Below, piece after piece: positions 7,908 to 17,230 of a stretch of DNA of 64,000 nt. Under the pieces are notes generated by a model. It did not search any database, had not been told where the DNA came from, and worked only from the letters and a program-made list of their open reading frames with translations. The translations under genes and the position numbers were made by a program. The stretch is taken from contig NZ_CANMEU010000014.1 in NCBI RefSeq assembly GCF_947497045.1, forward strand, positions 1 to 64,000, written 5' to 3'. Every line of letters starts with the position of its first letter. The stretch's first letter is position 1. This DNA comes from an uncultured Tateyamaria sp. GTDB taxonomy: Bacteria; Pseudomonadota; Alphaproteobacteria; Rhodobacterales; Rhodobacteraceae.

Positions 7908-9337
7908 TAGATCACCACATCGCGGTCGACGAGAACGGTCACGGATGCACCTTGATCAATGTAAATCGTAGGTGAAATCGAGACCTGTTCAGCAATGACC
8001 GACCCAACCGCATCTTCGAGATCACCAGAAACCCCCTCAAGCACTTCGCTGGCTATTTCATTGTCGGTACTGTTTGCTGCGACAGCTGGTGCAGCACCAA
8101 TCAGCGAGATCAGCGCCGCGCCTCCAAAGCGTTCAGTGAACTTTGTATCCACGATGCCGGTTAAGCCGGAGCGTCCCAACTGGTCACCGCCAACGGACGC
8201 GATTTCTATCGATGTCCCGTCTGGGGTCAGAACGCGAGTCCAGAGGATCAAGATGCGTTTTTGGTTCAACTCAATCCCAGAACGGTATTGGCCAAAAAGG
8301 CGGGAGCCACGCGGGATCAGGATCTGATCGCCAGAAAACGCCGGAACCGGTTCAGACACAACCGCTACAACAGAGCCCGGCAGGTCGCTGTTGATCGCTG
8401 TTTGCAAGGCAGCTTGAATGACAGAGCCTTGTGAAAGTGTTCGCTCCGGGAAGGCCATTTGGGATGCTTCTTGAACGTCTAGCGGACGTGCGCCTTGGCG
8501 TAGATACTGTTCGTTTTCGGACAGAGGTGCTCCATCCGCTCCTGCCACTGCAGCAGTGGGATTTGTTCCGCCAGTGGATGTGGCCCGCGGGCCATCTGCA
8601 TAAACGACCGAGGGAGAGACAATCTGCGCGGTTAGCAGTTCTTGGGCGACTTGCTCAGCTTCACGCTGACGTTGCTCTTCTTCTTGCCGCTGGCGCTCTT
8701 CAAGCAACCGTTGATCTGCTATCAAGCCATCGCGCGCCATTTCTGCTTCAAGGCCTTCGCGCTGCGCACGTTCAGCGTCCAACATGGCCTGTAAGCCTGC
8801 CAGACGCGCCTCGTTCTGCCGTTGCGCGTTTTCCATCTCGGTGTCTTTGGCGGCAATCGACGCCTCGAGCGCATCTGTCTGGACTTGGAATGCTTCACGC
8901 AGATCAGAGACGGCTTCTTGGATTTCAGCGTTTCGGGCGGACTGGCTCGCAGCAAGCGCTTCCCGCAACTTCGCGATTTCTTCTAGCACTGCTGCACTTG
9001 GCTCTGCCGGAGCTGGGGCAGGGGTCGGCACATCGAGCGCCTCTTCAACGGCGATCAGTGCGTCGTTGACCCGCTGTTCCGCTTCATCCGGCGGGAATTC
9101 TAACCGCCCACCATTTCCGGTGCGTTGATCCTGGAAGGTCTCAACGTCAGATGTTTCTAAACCTTCGGTTCCTTCTTGCAGATTGCTTGCCAAGAAATAA
9201 GCGGCACCACCCCCGCCAAGCGCAAGCGCAATCGCCAATGCGCCAACACCGATGTTTCCTCCACGGCGTTTGGCTTTGCCCTTCTGGCTGAACGTGCTGA
9301 GGCGGTCCTGCAGGTCTGGTGTGTTCTCATCTGCCAT
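7904..9337 (-). CDS. virB10: VirB10 core-complex protein
   Basis: A 477-residue VirB10/TrbI-family protein that spans both membranes in the T4SS core complex and senses ATP use by VirB4/B11. A basic N-terminus (KGKAKRRGG) precedes one membrane segment, GVGALAIALALGGGGAAYFL, around residues 30-50. Next comes a long Glu/Gln/Arg-rich coiled-coil stretch (~100-230). The C-terminal beta-barrel domain begins about residue 280 with VIQAALQTAINSDLPG, then ILIPRGSRLFGQY and a hydrophobic helix near GGAALISLIGAAPAVAA. It overlaps virB11 by 4 bp and follows virB9 with 2 bp between. Confidence 0.95.
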   Translation of the reverse strand: MADENTPDLQDRLSTFSQKGKAKRRGGNIGVGALAIALALGGGGAAYFLASNLQEGTEGLETSDVETFQDQRTGNGGRLEFPPDEAEQRVNDALIAVEEALDVPTPAPAPAEPSAAVLEEIAKLREALAASQSARNAEIQEAVSDLREAFQVQTDALEASIAAKDTEMENAQRQNEARLAGLQAMLDAERAQREGLEAEMARDGLIADQRLLEERQRQEEEQRQREAEQVAQELLTAQIVSPSVVYADGPRATSTGGTNPTAAVAGADGAPLSENEQYLRQGARPLDVQEASQMAFPERTLSQGSVIQAALQTAINSDLPGSVVAVVSEPVPAFSGDQILIPRGSRLFGQYRSGIELNQKRILILWTRVLTPDGTSIEIASVGGDQLGRSGLTGIVDTKFTERFGGAALISLIGAAPAVAANSTDNEIASEVLEGVSGDLEDAVGSVIAEQVSISPTIYIDQGASVTVLVDRDVVIY

Positions 9338-9339
9338 GA

Positions 9340-10071
9340 TCAGTTGCTCACATAAACTGCGCTGTCATCGCGCAAAGTGCAGATGGCCTCTTCGCCGATG
9401 CGAAGGGTCCAGAATTCATTCACGCCGAGCACCCGAACTGTGTTGCCTTGCTGGGTCCAGTTAACCGTGCGTTCGCGGCCCTGATCGTCTGCTTTGAATA
9501 CGGCTGGTTGGCGTGCGTTTTCAGGAAAGGTGAAGTATGTGTATCGCCCGTCGTCGTAGATATGGGTTGGACGAAAATCCCCTTCGCCGGCGACGCGGTA
9601 GCTGTAATTACGCGGTGCTTCAAAGCCTTTGGGTTGGGTATTGGCTGCTGCTGCGCGACGCTCATCTTCTGGGTAGCGAAACCGCACCTCGAAAAACATG
9701 CCTGAACGACCCGGAATGGCTCCTTCACGCAAATGGAAGGAATAGGTCCTGCGGTTGGTGATTACCGTCATGTTGGTTGAGGCCCCTTGCACATGCGGCT
9801 TGATGGTCAGCACGTTTCCGAGCTCAGGGATCGGATCGACTTGGAAACTTTCAGTGTCGCCGACGATGACGGCGTCAAACCGTTCGCCTTGCCCAAAGTG
9901 GATACTTGTTGAGTGCCTAAGGTCGGTTTCAATCAAAAAGACTTGGTTCTCAACATAAGTGGCAGTGCGCACGCGGTTGTCGAGCGACCCGCTTCGCGGA
10001 ACGGCCTCGGACAGGGCGGGGGACGCCGATAGCAATGCGGCAGCGCAGATCAAACGGGCAGCGATATTCAA
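9340..10071 (-). CDS. virB9: VirB9 core-complex protein
   Basis: VirB9/CagX-family periplasmic protein of the outer core complex. I place the start at a TTG 4 bp after the virB8 stop, behind GGAG. This gives a 243-residue protein beginning with a signal peptide, LNIAARLICAAALLSASPALSEA; the longer frame overlaps virB8 with unlikely sequence. The N-terminal domain includes AVPRSGSLDNRVRTATY and the C-terminal domain includes NYSYRVAGEGDFRPTHIYDDG and FTFPENARQPAVF, both typical of VirB9. It lies between virB8 and virB10, as usual. Confidence 0.9.
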   Translation of the reverse strand: MNIAARLICAAALLSASPALSEAVPRSGSLDNRVRTATYVENQVFLIETDLRHSTSIHFGQGERFDAVIVGDTESFQVDPIPELGNVLTIKPHVQGASTNMTVITNRRTYSFHLREGAIPGRSGMFFEVRFRYPEDERRAAAANTQPKGFEAPRNYSYRVAGEGDFRPTHIYDDGRYTYFTFPENARQPAVFKADDQGRERTVNWTQQGNTVRVLGVNEFWTLRIGEEAICTLRDDSAVYVSN

Positions 10072-10075
10072 GGGA

Positions 10076-10747
10076 TCAGTTCTCCAAAGTCTCAGCGTCG
10101 ACGCGGTATGAAGTGACCACGAAGCCCAAGGGGTTGGCCCAGACGTCTTGCAGGCGCTGGCGGGTTTCAGGTTCGAAAGCGTAGCCAGCAGTGGCAACAT
10201 AACTGCGCGTCACGGTTCGGGTGTCGCGCGAACGGCGCAGGGTGCGGGTAAAGCGGATCTGGGCGACCCCTGGTTCAATCTGGTTCACAGACTTGATCAC
10301 AACCTCGATGACAGCATCACGGCCATAAACAGCGATTGGGTAGTCTTCGTTGGACGAGGTCCAAAGGTCGCGCAGGGTACGTGCGGCATCTCCGTCAGAG
10401 CGCTCGAGCACGGAATTAATCCGCTGTTCACCATCCGTCAAATCATAGGTTTCACGATCATCTACATAGGCCACAAGGTTGGCCTGAATGATGGCATCGC
10501 TCTCAGATAAGGACAGTGCTTGAACGGCAGCGACGCGGTCCATTTGGCCGGTTTCTTTGTCGACAACGACGACAAAGGTCTCAATCGATTTGAGCGGGAA
10601 CAAGCTTGCACCAGCGACCATTCCTGCCAGCCCGACCAGAACGCCAGCCGCAGCGACAAAATAGGCAAATCGTTCGCGTCTTCGCGGGCCGTAGATAAAA
10701 TCCACTGCAAAGGCGTCGCTTTGGTCTTGGCTCGTTTGACTCTTCAT
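10076..10747 (-). CDS. virB8: VirB8 inner-membrane protein
   Basis: VirB8-family bitopic protein of the inner-membrane complex, 223 residues from the ATG beginning MKSQTSQ. A cytoplasmic N-terminus ends in YGPRRRER, followed by one membrane segment FAYFVAAAGVLVGLAGMVAG. The periplasmic NTF2-like domain then follows, including FVVVVDKETGQMDRV, VAYVDDRETYDL and the C-terminal ANPLGFVVTSYRVD, a classic VirB8 end. The frame could extend 33 residues further upstream, but that part is proline-rich, runs into virB6 and has no ribosome-binding site of its own. The virB6 stop is 19 bp before. Confidence 0.93.
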   Translation of the reverse strand: MKSQTSQDQSDAFAVDFIYGPRRRERFAYFVAAAGVLVGLAGMVAGASLFPLKSIETFVVVVDKETGQMDRVAAVQALSLSESDAIIQANLVAYVDDRETYDLTDGEQRINSVLERSDGDAARTLRDLWTSSNEDYPIAVYGRDAVIEVVIKSVNQIEPGVAQIRFTRTLRRSRDTRTVTRSYVATAGYAFEPETRQRLQDVWANPLGFVVTSYRVDAETLEN

Positions 10748-10766
10748 TTTTAGTGTTGGTCTTTCA

Positions 10767-11780
10767 TCAGGAGGCGCGGAAGGATTTGACGGTGTTGAGT
10801 GCTGAGGCTGGTGTTCTGCGGATCGCTTCGCCGGTTTTGACAACACCGCTATTCACGGCTTGCTGGAGCTCTTGCGGTGATTTGCCTGTTGCGAGGCGCG
10901 TGGCACTGCCCGTCCCATAATTGCCCGTGTTGACGATGCCGCGACGCGCCAGCCCAGTCAGGCCAACAGCGTTAGACGCGATGCCCATCACGCCGGTTAG
11001 GTTGGAGGCGATGTAGGGGACGGATGCCATAATCCCGGCGCTGAGCAACAGAATGACCAAGAATGGCAAGATGAGACTGACGGTTTCGACATCGACGGGA
11101 TCGGCGGAGGCATCGCCAATGGCTTCTGCGATCGCAACGATAATGCCAGCAGCACCCGCAGCGGCGACGGGCATCAGAGCATAGCCGATGGTTGCACGGC
11201 TCCAAGCCTCAAAGAGGGATTGAGTGGGTTTGAAGAGTGATGTGATAATCATGAAAGGTGCGATCACGATCATCAGTGCGAAGACGATTTTGGCGAAGGC
11301 GATTATCCCTGCTGTAACGGCTGCAAAAAGTGCTGAGAGAACAAAGAAGATCGCACCGAGCACTGCGCCAAAGACCCAACCCGCTTGGTCGCCGATAGTG
11401 TCGCCGTAGGCGGTGATGCGGGCCACCATGTTGTCGAGGCTCTCATAGACGCCAGCCTCGTCGCCAGATCCTGTGAGAGCGAGAATGGATGCGCCGACGG
11501 AGTCCGGCACTTGTGTTACGATGCCGTAGATGACGCTAAAATTATCCCAACTCTGCGCAAAGATGGCGACCAGTGAGATTTTGATCCCAAACGCAAAGGC
11601 GCTTCCAAAGGTCATGGGCCTGAGTTGCATCACAACATTGATGCCCAGCAATATCAGCAACAGGACTGCACCTGCTGTAATGACATTGCCCACTGCTGCA
11701 GCCGATGAGATGAAGCCATCTTGTGCGACGCTGTCGACAGCTGCATCGACTTGGTCGAGGATATCGCTGATAATCCCCAT
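10767..11780 (-). CDS. virB6: VirB6 polytopic membrane protein
   Basis: A 337-residue VirB6/TrbL-family protein that forms part of the inner-membrane translocation channel. Several hydrophobic segments are visible, for example VGNVITAGAVLLLILLGINV, GWVFGAVLGAIFFVLSALFA, IIAFAKIVFALMIVIAPFMI and LILPFLVILLLSAGIMASV. The conserved family stretch KPTQSLFEAWSRATIGYALMP, a central Trp motif, is present. The C-terminal ~70 residues are polar and low-complexity. It directly follows orf140 with no gap. Confidence 0.92.
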   Translation of the reverse strand: MGIISDILDQVDAAVDSVAQDGFISSAAAVGNVITAGAVLLLILLGINVVMQLRPMTFGSAFAFGIKISLVAIFAQSWDNFSVIYGIVTQVPDSVGASILALTGSGDEAGVYESLDNMVARITAYGDTIGDQAGWVFGAVLGAIFFVLSALFAAVTAGIIAFAKIVFALMIVIAPFMIITSLFKPTQSLFEAWSRATIGYALMPVAAAGAAGIIVAIAEAIGDASADPVDVETVSLILPFLVILLLSAGIMASVPYIASNLTGVMGIASNAVGLTGLARRGIVNTGNYGTGSATRLATGKSPQELQQAVNSGVVKTGEAIRRTPASALNTVKSFRAS

Positions 11781-12203
11781 CTATTCTGAACAACCCTCGG
11801 CGTGCTTAGCCTCGAGCGCATCAGCCATGGCATAAAGGTCGAGGACCTTGAATGGGAGGCGCGGGTTGTCCGACGTCTGAAAGCGCGGCAGTTCCGCGAG
11901 TGCCATGTCCCATGTGAATTCACCTAAAAGGCAGTCACAGGTCTCGGTTTCCAATTGCCGTTCGGCGACAAGGATGCGCAGAATAGCGCGATATCCGTTG
12001 CGCAGATAAGCGGTTTCCGCAAGATCTGCTGGAGGTCGAGGCACGCGGCAGGCCTTCTCTGCATCAGGGGTAATGGCCATCGAACTGAATGGCTTTGGCT
12101 CACCGGATGTTGAATCAGGTGTTTCAGCAAGAGCAGACATCGGCAGTGCAACTACAAGCGTTGCAACGACCGAACGGATCGCATTTGGAGTATAGACCAT
12201 CAT
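11781..12203 (-). CDS. Hypothetical exported protein within the virB operon
   Basis: A 140-residue protein with a clear signal peptide (AIRSVVATLVVALPMSALAE) and a small mature domain with four cysteines (KACRVPRP, TCDCLLGEF, EGCSE). They may form disulphides in the periplasm. No family is recognised with confidence. Its ATG overlaps the virB5 stop (ATGA) and its stop abuts the virB6 start, so it is co-translated with T4SS genes and is probably a pilus- or core-associated factor specific to this T4SS subtype. Confidence 0.7.
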   Translation of the reverse strand: MMVYTPNAIRSVVATLVVALPMSALAETPDSTSGEPKPFSSMAITPDAEKACRVPRPPADLAETAYLRNGYRAILRILVAERQLETETCDCLLGEFTWDMALAELPRFQTSDNPRLPFKVLDLYAMADALEAKHAEGCSE

Positions 12204-12967
12204 GGGTCTACCGCCATCGACCTGAACCGCCGCTCATCAGCCAATGTCGCCGCGTCAACAACACCAAGTTGTCCTGCGCTGACACCCTGTGCCGCTTCCA
12301 AGCGCCAGATTTGCGTCAGGATAATGCCGAGCTCCGCTGTAACCCGTGTGTTAAGATCAACGGCCGCTTTCAAACCATCTTGATCATCGATCAAGCCAAC
12401 CATTGTCTCGAGCCGTTCCAGGCTTTGTCCTGCCTCAGCATGGCTTTCTTGGGCCGCCACCGACAACATAGCGCTGGCGCCTGCGGAGGTCGCGATGCGG
12501 TTGTCAGCAGGCTGTGGCGATGACGAAAGGGTACTGAGCGTCTCAGGTGTGAACCCACTGCCAGACAGCACGCGTTTTACCGATGCTTCCAGTTCCGCGC
12601 CGGGATTAAAGCCACTCAGAAAATCTCCGCTCGCCAGTGAGCGCGCTGTATTTAACGGGCCAACAAGTTTGCCCCGTAAGGCGCGGAATTCTTCAACCGA
12701 TGCAAAGAGATCGCTCAACCCGCTGCCTTCAATAAGAGAGATTAGCTGGGCGTCCAAATTGAGAAGCTGGGAAAGCTGCGTCTCAAGTTCTAGCCGCATG
12801 GTGGCCAGCTGTTGCAGCTGCACATTCAGGTCTTCAGCCATGTGCTCAAGCTGCGCGACCAGTTGGCCAAGCTGTGAGCCGTCAAACGTCGGCACGCCTT
12901 GCGCGCGCACTGACGTGGAGAGGCCGAGGGCGGTTATCGCCGCGACCGAAAGAAGAAGCTGTTTCAA
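12200..12967 (-). CDS. virB5: VirB5-like minor pilus protein
   Basis: A 255-residue exported protein. A signal peptide MKQLLLSVAAITALGLSTSVRA precedes a long helical region (LVAQLEHMAEDLNVQLQQLA, ETQLSQLLNLD), as in VirB5/TraC pilus-tip proteins. Its place between a lytic transglycosylase and virB6 fits VirB5. Sequence conservation of VirB5 is weak in general, so the call rests on architecture and position. The start overlaps the upstream stop by 4 bp. Confidence 0.75.
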   Translation of the reverse strand: MKQLLLSVAAITALGLSTSVRAQGVPTFDGSQLGQLVAQLEHMAEDLNVQLQQLATMRLELETQLSQLLNLDAQLISLIEGSGLSDLFASVEEFRALRGKLVGPLNTARSLASGDFLSGFNPGAELEASVKRVLSGSGFTPETLSTLSSSPQPADNRIATSAGASAMLSVAAQESHAEAGQSLERLETMVGLIDDQDGLKAAVDLNTRVTAELGIILTQIWRLEAAQGVSAGQLGVVDAATLADERRFRSMAVDP

Positions 12968-14076
12968 TTTGGCACTCCCATTTGCATGAATTCACGTTCA
13001 GCTAACCGGTCCGCGACTAGGTGCTGGGCATGGGCCGCTTCGCGCTGTTGATTAGCTGCCATCAGCCTGACGCGCAGATTCAAAATGCGGGCGATTTCAG
13101 CTTTGGCGTAGGTGTTGAGTTCCCACGCGGCTTTTGCATTTGGTTGTGCATCAATCTGCAGAATGATCGCGCGCAGGCGGTTGATGACCTGCATCGTCGT
13201 GGCGTGGCTGCTTGCCGCATAGTAGACGCCTGCATCCGAGATGTTGGCATATTCCGCGAGGGCAAAGTCTGACGATGACAATGTGCCAAGCGCGTCCGCT
13301 CCACCCACAACGGCGAGGTATTCGTTGTAGAATTTGGAGATGTTGCGCACATAGCCTTGGGTCTCGGTAAAAGGTGGCACGCCGCCATACTCGATCACGC
13401 GGCCGGGGCCTGCGTTGTAAGCGGCGAGGGCATGCGGGATGTTCCCAAAGCGGTTCAGCTGGGTCGTGATGTAGCGCGCACCGCCACGCAAATTGTCCAT
13501 GGGATCATATGGATTCGCGCCCATGTCAGATGCCGTGCCGGGCATAAGCTGTGTCAGTCCGTAAGCGCCAACATGGCTTTCGGCGGTGATGTTAAAGCGG
13601 CTTTCTTGTTTGATCAGGGCCTGAAACAGGCAGCGCCATTGCGTGGCGGAAAGCCCAGCCCGTGCAACGCCTGGTGCACCGGCATATTCGCCAGCCACAC
13701 GGACAATCATCATCTCAACCGTTTCGCGCCCCTCGCCAAAAAGACGGCTGTTCATCGGACTTGTATCGCTATTGGGATAGACAGAGGCGACACCAAAATC
13801 CGCATTGCCCTCAAGGGCGCTGATACCAAAGCCTGGGCCGGTCATGGCGGCAGAAATGGCCTCAAGCGTGCGCAGCTGATCTGCTTGCACGTCGGCGATG
13901 GAAGACCGCTCGGCCTCTTTCTCACTTTGGGTTCCCAAGTCTTGAACCAATGCGGTCACACGCGCGATGGTTTGCCCGATCGCGGCATTGTCCTGTGTTG
14001 GTACACCTTGGGCGATGCCTGAGGTCGCATGCAGGCAGGCACAAAGCCCAACAGATATGATGGCAGGGCGGATCAT
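12964..14076 (-). CDS. Second lytic transglycosylase of the T4SS (VirB1-like)
   Basis: A 370-residue exported protein. A signal peptide (AIISVGLCACLHATSGIAQ) is followed by ~120 helical residues and then an SLT domain: ALIKQESRFN with the catalytic Glu, HVGAYGLTQLMPGTASDMG, and AAYNAGPGRVIEYGGVPPF. The C-terminal ~110 residues are alpha-helical and coiled-coil-like. The enzyme would open the murein layer for pilus or channel assembly. The domain is clearly paralogous to the other transglycosylase at the start of the operon (YNAGPHRVVQYAGVPPF). The extra helical flanks distinguish it and resemble VirB5 helices, so it may be a VirB1-VirB5-like hybrid. Confidence 0.85.
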   Translation of the reverse strand: MIRPAIISVGLCACLHATSGIAQGVPTQDNAAIGQTIARVTALVQDLGTQSEKEAERSSIADVQADQLRTLEAISAAMTGPGFGISALEGNADFGVASVYPNSDTSPMNSRLFGEGRETVEMMIVRVAGEYAGAPGVARAGLSATQWRCLFQALIKQESRFNITAESHVGAYGLTQLMPGTASDMGANPYDPMDNLRGGARYITTQLNRFGNIPHALAAYNAGPGRVIEYGGVPPFTETQGYVRNISKFYNEYLAVVGGADALGTLSSSDFALAEYANISDAGVYYAASSHATTMQVINRLRAIILQIDAQPNAKAAWELNTYAKAEIARILNLRVRLMAANQQREAAHAQHLVADRLAEREFMQMGVPN

Positions 14077-14279
14077 TCTGGGGGTGGCAGCGCTTCGAAG
14101 GTGCAGTCTTTGCCGTTCGCGCCTGAAACGTGTGCTGTCGCGGCAAAGGAAAGTGCTGCGCGTGTCACCACGGGCTCACCATTCCGACCAAAACAGGGCG
14201 ACGTTTTCTCAGTATATTGCTCGCAGGCTGATACCAGCGGCACCACAACTACCATGAAGAGAAGTGGGAAATGTCTCAT
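14073..14279 (-). CDS. Small lipoprotein of the T4SS operon
   Basis: A 68-residue protein beginning MRHFPLLFMVVVVPLVSAC. The lipobox V-S-A-C at residue 19 predicts a lipidated mature protein of about 50 residues, with two more cysteines (SPCFGR, KDCTFEA). Starts overlap both neighbours by 4 bp. VirB7, the core-complex lipoprotein, has this size and lipobox but normally sits between virB6 and virB8. Here that slot is empty, so this may be the VirB7 equivalent, displaced to follow virB4. That equivalence is inference. Confidence 0.75.
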   Translation of the reverse strand: MRHFPLLFMVVVVPLVSACEQYTEKTSPCFGRNGEPVVTRAALSFAATAHVSGANGKDCTFEALPPPE

Positions 14280-16666
14280 TGAGGTCTCCAGAAATCGGGG
14301 TTTGAGCGCCAGTCGGCTGGCACGCGGGCCTCACCTGTTGCACCGCCACCCAAAATTGGGAGCAAGTCGCCAAGGGCGGATAGATCGGCATCGACAAAGA
14401 CGCTGTCGCCTGCTGAGCGCACCAACGCGATACGTTGACCAATGGTGGGTTGGACGAGCAAAGCGGCTTCCTTGGCGTTCACGCGCAGGAAATCGTAGTC
14501 AGCAACCGTGGCGCGGTCGTTCGGGAACAGGATTTGCGTTGGAACCGTCTCTACAATTGTTTTGCCAACGCGGCTGTCGCGTAGCTGGCTGGGATATTGC
14601 GTCATCATGATCACGACGCAGTTCATCTTGCGCAGGGTGACGAGCCAGTTTTCCAATCGTGCGCCGAAATAGGGATCATCAAGCAGTTTCCACGCTTCGT
14701 CCAAGACGATGATGGTGGGGCGTCGGTCTTCAACTACGCGTTCGATTTGGCGGAAAATGTAGGAGAGCACCGCCATGCGCTCGGTTGTCATGTCAAGGAT
14801 CTCAGTCATATCAAATCCGACGATATCGCCTGAGAGATCGAGGCATTGCCCACGGTCAGGTTCATCGAACACCCAGCCAAACCGTCCACCTGGTGCCCAT
14901 TCTGCGACGCGCGATTGCAGCTCACCATCATCATCCAACGACTGGAACAGCGTCTCAAAGCTGGCAAAACGTTGGAGAGCCGCGCCAGCATCCGCGTTCT
15001 GTGTCACAGCACCTTGGATATGGCGGGATTGCTCTCCCGAAAGGGCACCGCTGCGCGTGAGCAAGGTTGCCAACCAATCAGAAAGCCAAGCGCGACCACG
15101 TTCGTCAATTTCAGAGGCGAGCGGGTTGAGGCCTGTGGGTACGCCTGCGCGAATTTCATTGTAGCGGCCGCCAAGAGCCCTAACCGCCATTTCCAACCCG
15201 CGATCTTTGTCAAAGAAGAACAGGCGCGCACCCACACGTTGTGCCTGGGCCGTGAGGAAGGCTGTGGTCAGTGTTTTGCCTGTTCCTGTCCGGCCTAGAA
15301 CAAGCGTGTGGCCCACAGTAGGTTCTTTGCCCGCAGCGCCCGCTTCGTGGAAGTTGAAGCGATAACCTGACGTGCCGACCGTTGGCAGAACCGCAATGCT
15401 ATGGCCCCACGGACTTTCGTCATTGCTGCGCCCCTCAACGCTGCCGTGAAGGGCTGCAAAATCGGCAAAATTGGTTGAGGAGATTGGCGTCTTGCGGGCG
15501 CGGTAGCCGAAGTTGCCCGGGCTCTGTGCAAAATAGGTGGCTTTGAGGGCCATGTTTTCGCGCACGATCACAGCCATGATTTCTTGGCCGACCCGTTTGA
15601 TCTGCGCGGCCGCGCGTTCCAGCGTGTCACGGTCAGGTGCGTAGACCGCGATGGAAAGGTGATGATCGCCAAACGCGATGCGACCGGCTTCTTGATCGTC
15701 GGCTGCCAAAGCCAGCTGGTCGCGCAGAGATACGGCCGCATCATCGGAAGCATGCATCTGCCTGATGATGCGCTGGATGCGCTCGGCCATGATGTTGTTC
15801 GGGATCGGGCTGAAAGAGTTGGTCAGTACGATATCGAGCGGCAGGTCCAAGGCATCGAGCAGCGTCACATCTGTTAGTGCGGGATAGGATTTGATACTGA
15901 ACAGTGCACCGTATTTGACGGCTCCTGTTGTGGCACAGATAACAGTGACCACATCGCCGTCAAACGTCGCGCGGCAATCACTGATGGTATGAGATAGGGG
16001 CAGGGGGCTTTGACCAAATGCGATAGGTGAAAAGCTTCCCGCGTTTAGGGTGTTCAAATACCCCAGCCATTCACCGCCAGTCTTTGTCAAACGGATTGGG
16101 TTTGCTGAAGACAGGGCTACTGCGAAGAAGCCCATGACTTCATTGAGTTCCTGGACACGTGCCGCGCGGTCTTTGATCCATGCTTTGCGGGCGAGAGCGC
16201 GTAAAAGCGGGATGCGTGCCGCGAGATTGGGCCTGCGAATTACGCTCAAGTACATCTGCCGTTTGGACGGGCGCAGGCCTTTGATGTGAGCGGCCCAGCG
16301 GGCATCAACATGGGATGCGAAGGTATCACCCTCAACTGGTTTCAGATCCAAGTCTTGTGGAACAGAAACACGGTGAATGTAGAAGCCAAACGCATTCCCG
16401 GTTTGAGCCACGATTGCGGCAACTGCGCGCTTTAGGGCATCAAGTCGATCGTCCTCGGTAGTCATGGGGTTGAGGCCATCAAGGCGCAATGTAGCGAGGA
16501 GATCACCCTCGCGCAGCACCATCACATCGTCCGTCGCCAGAGCGAAGTAAGGCAAGTGCTCGGCAAGGTAGCTTTCACGGGCAAAGCTTGATCCGCCAGC
16601 TTGATACACCGCAGGGCCGATGCCGCTCAGAGTTCCACCATCAAGCGCCAAAGCTGTTACCCCCAT
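14276..16666 (-). CDS. virB4: VirB4 type IV secretion ATPase
   Basis: The large T4SS ATPase (796 residues from ATG MGVTALALDGG), a cytoplasmic motor associated with the inner membrane. It carries Walker A LVLGRTGTGKTLTTAF, Walker B TIIVLDEAWKLLDD, and the downstream VVIMMTQYPSQLRDS and ETVPTQILFPN motifs typical of VirB4. The frame extends 19 codons further upstream, but the later ATG overlaps the virB3 end by only 26 bp and gives the usual N-terminus. Length fits the family (about 790-820). Confidence 0.95.
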   Translation of the reverse strand: MGVTALALDGGTLSGIGPAVYQAGGSSFARESYLAEHLPYFALATDDVMVLREGDLLATLRLDGLNPMTTEDDRLDALKRAVAAIVAQTGNAFGFYIHRVSVPQDLDLKPVEGDTFASHVDARWAAHIKGLRPSKRQMYLSVIRRPNLAARIPLLRALARKAWIKDRAARVQELNEVMGFFAVALSSANPIRLTKTGGEWLGYLNTLNAGSFSPIAFGQSPLPLSHTISDCRATFDGDVVTVICATTGAVKYGALFSIKSYPALTDVTLLDALDLPLDIVLTNSFSPIPNNIMAERIQRIIRQMHASDDAAVSLRDQLALAADDQEAGRIAFGDHHLSIAVYAPDRDTLERAAAQIKRVGQEIMAVIVRENMALKATYFAQSPGNFGYRARKTPISSTNFADFAALHGSVEGRSNDESPWGHSIAVLPTVGTSGYRFNFHEAGAAGKEPTVGHTLVLGRTGTGKTLTTAFLTAQAQRVGARLFFFDKDRGLEMAVRALGGRYNEIRAGVPTGLNPLASEIDERGRAWLSDWLATLLTRSGALSGEQSRHIQGAVTQNADAGAALQRFASFETLFQSLDDDGELQSRVAEWAPGGRFGWVFDEPDRGQCLDLSGDIVGFDMTEILDMTTERMAVLSYIFRQIERVVEDRRPTIIVLDEAWKLLDDPYFGARLENWLVTLRKMNCVVIMMTQYPSQLRDSRVGKTIVETVPTQILFPNDRATVADYDFLRVNAKEAALLVQPTIGQRIALVRSAGDSVFVDADLSALGDLLPILGGGATGEARVPADWRSNPDFWRPQ

Positions 16667-16919
16667 GATGCGCTCGGTTTTTGGTCGGACGCACTGTGCC
16701 GAAAGAGATGCGCAGAACCTCAAAGAAGTGAGGTTCTTTGTCGGCGACGAACCAAAGAATGGGGTAGGCGATGATCCCGATCAGGAAAAAGATCAGAGAT
16801 TTCGTCCAGATAAACGGCAGAACGACCCCCATAGCCAAGACCACCAGATATCCGACAGGGAGACCCAGATACTTGGGTGGCCGCGCGAGGCCGAGAAAAA
16901 GTGGAGAACGTTCTGCCAT
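16641..16919 (-). CDS. virB3: VirB3 membrane protein
   Basis: A 92-residue VirB3-family inner-membrane protein. The family signature region LFLGLARPPKYLGLP at the N-terminus is followed by two hydrophobic stretches (VGYLVVLAMGVVLPFIW, LIFFLIGIIAYPILWFV). The C-terminal part, DKEPHFFEVLRISFGT, is also typical. It partners VirB4 and the pilin. It follows virB2 by 15 bp and overlaps the virB4 start. Confidence 0.92.
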   Translation of the reverse strand: MAERSPLFLGLARPPKYLGLPVGYLVVLAMGVVLPFIWTKSLIFFLIGIIAYPILWFVADKEPHFFEVLRISFGTVRPTKNRAHHGGNSFGA

Positions 16920-16934
16920 CTGCTGTGCCTGCTC

Positions 16935-17216
16935 TTAGGTGAAGCCGTCGACGATGGTGCCCGCCGAGAAAATCAAAACGATCCCAATGATCACGGAAGC
17001 GAACCATCCCCAGTTCAGCCGTCCCATCATGCACATGAAGCCTGTGCCAATGACTGCCAGTGTGGCCACGGCAATGCCAATTGGTCCCGTGAGTGCGGCT
17101 TCGACCGTTTCCAGCATGGTTTGAATAGGTGACAAGTCTTGCGCGAAGGCAGGGGAGGCGGCGAGCGCTATGGTTGCGGCCACCAGTGGCAAGTATCGTG
17201 AGTGGTGTCTCGGCAT
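16935..17216 (-). CDS. virB2: VirB2 pilin
   Basis: A 93-residue VirB2/TrbC-family pilin. An N-terminal signal (LPLVAATIALAASPAFAQ) with an A-F-A cleavage motif is followed by a mature part with two hydrophobic helices (GPIGIAVATLAVIGTGFMCMM and FASVIIGIVLIFSAGTIV) separated by a short basic loop GRLNWG. It would be the major subunit of the conjugative pilus. It sits directly between virB1 and virB3. Confidence 0.93.
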   Translation of the reverse strand: MPRHHSRYLPLVAATIALAASPAFAQDLSPIQTMLETVEAALTGPIGIAVATLAVIGTGFMCMMGRLNWGWFASVIIGIVLIFSAGTIVDGFT

Positions 17217-17230
17217 GAAAATGTCCTTGA

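Noticed and set aside
8431-9069. 212-aa plus-strand frame
   Set aside because: Antisense shadow of virB10 in a high-GC repetitive coiled-coil region.
13357-14022. 221-aa plus-strand frame
   Set aside because: Antisense shadow of the second lytic transglycosylase; no start signal, no domain.
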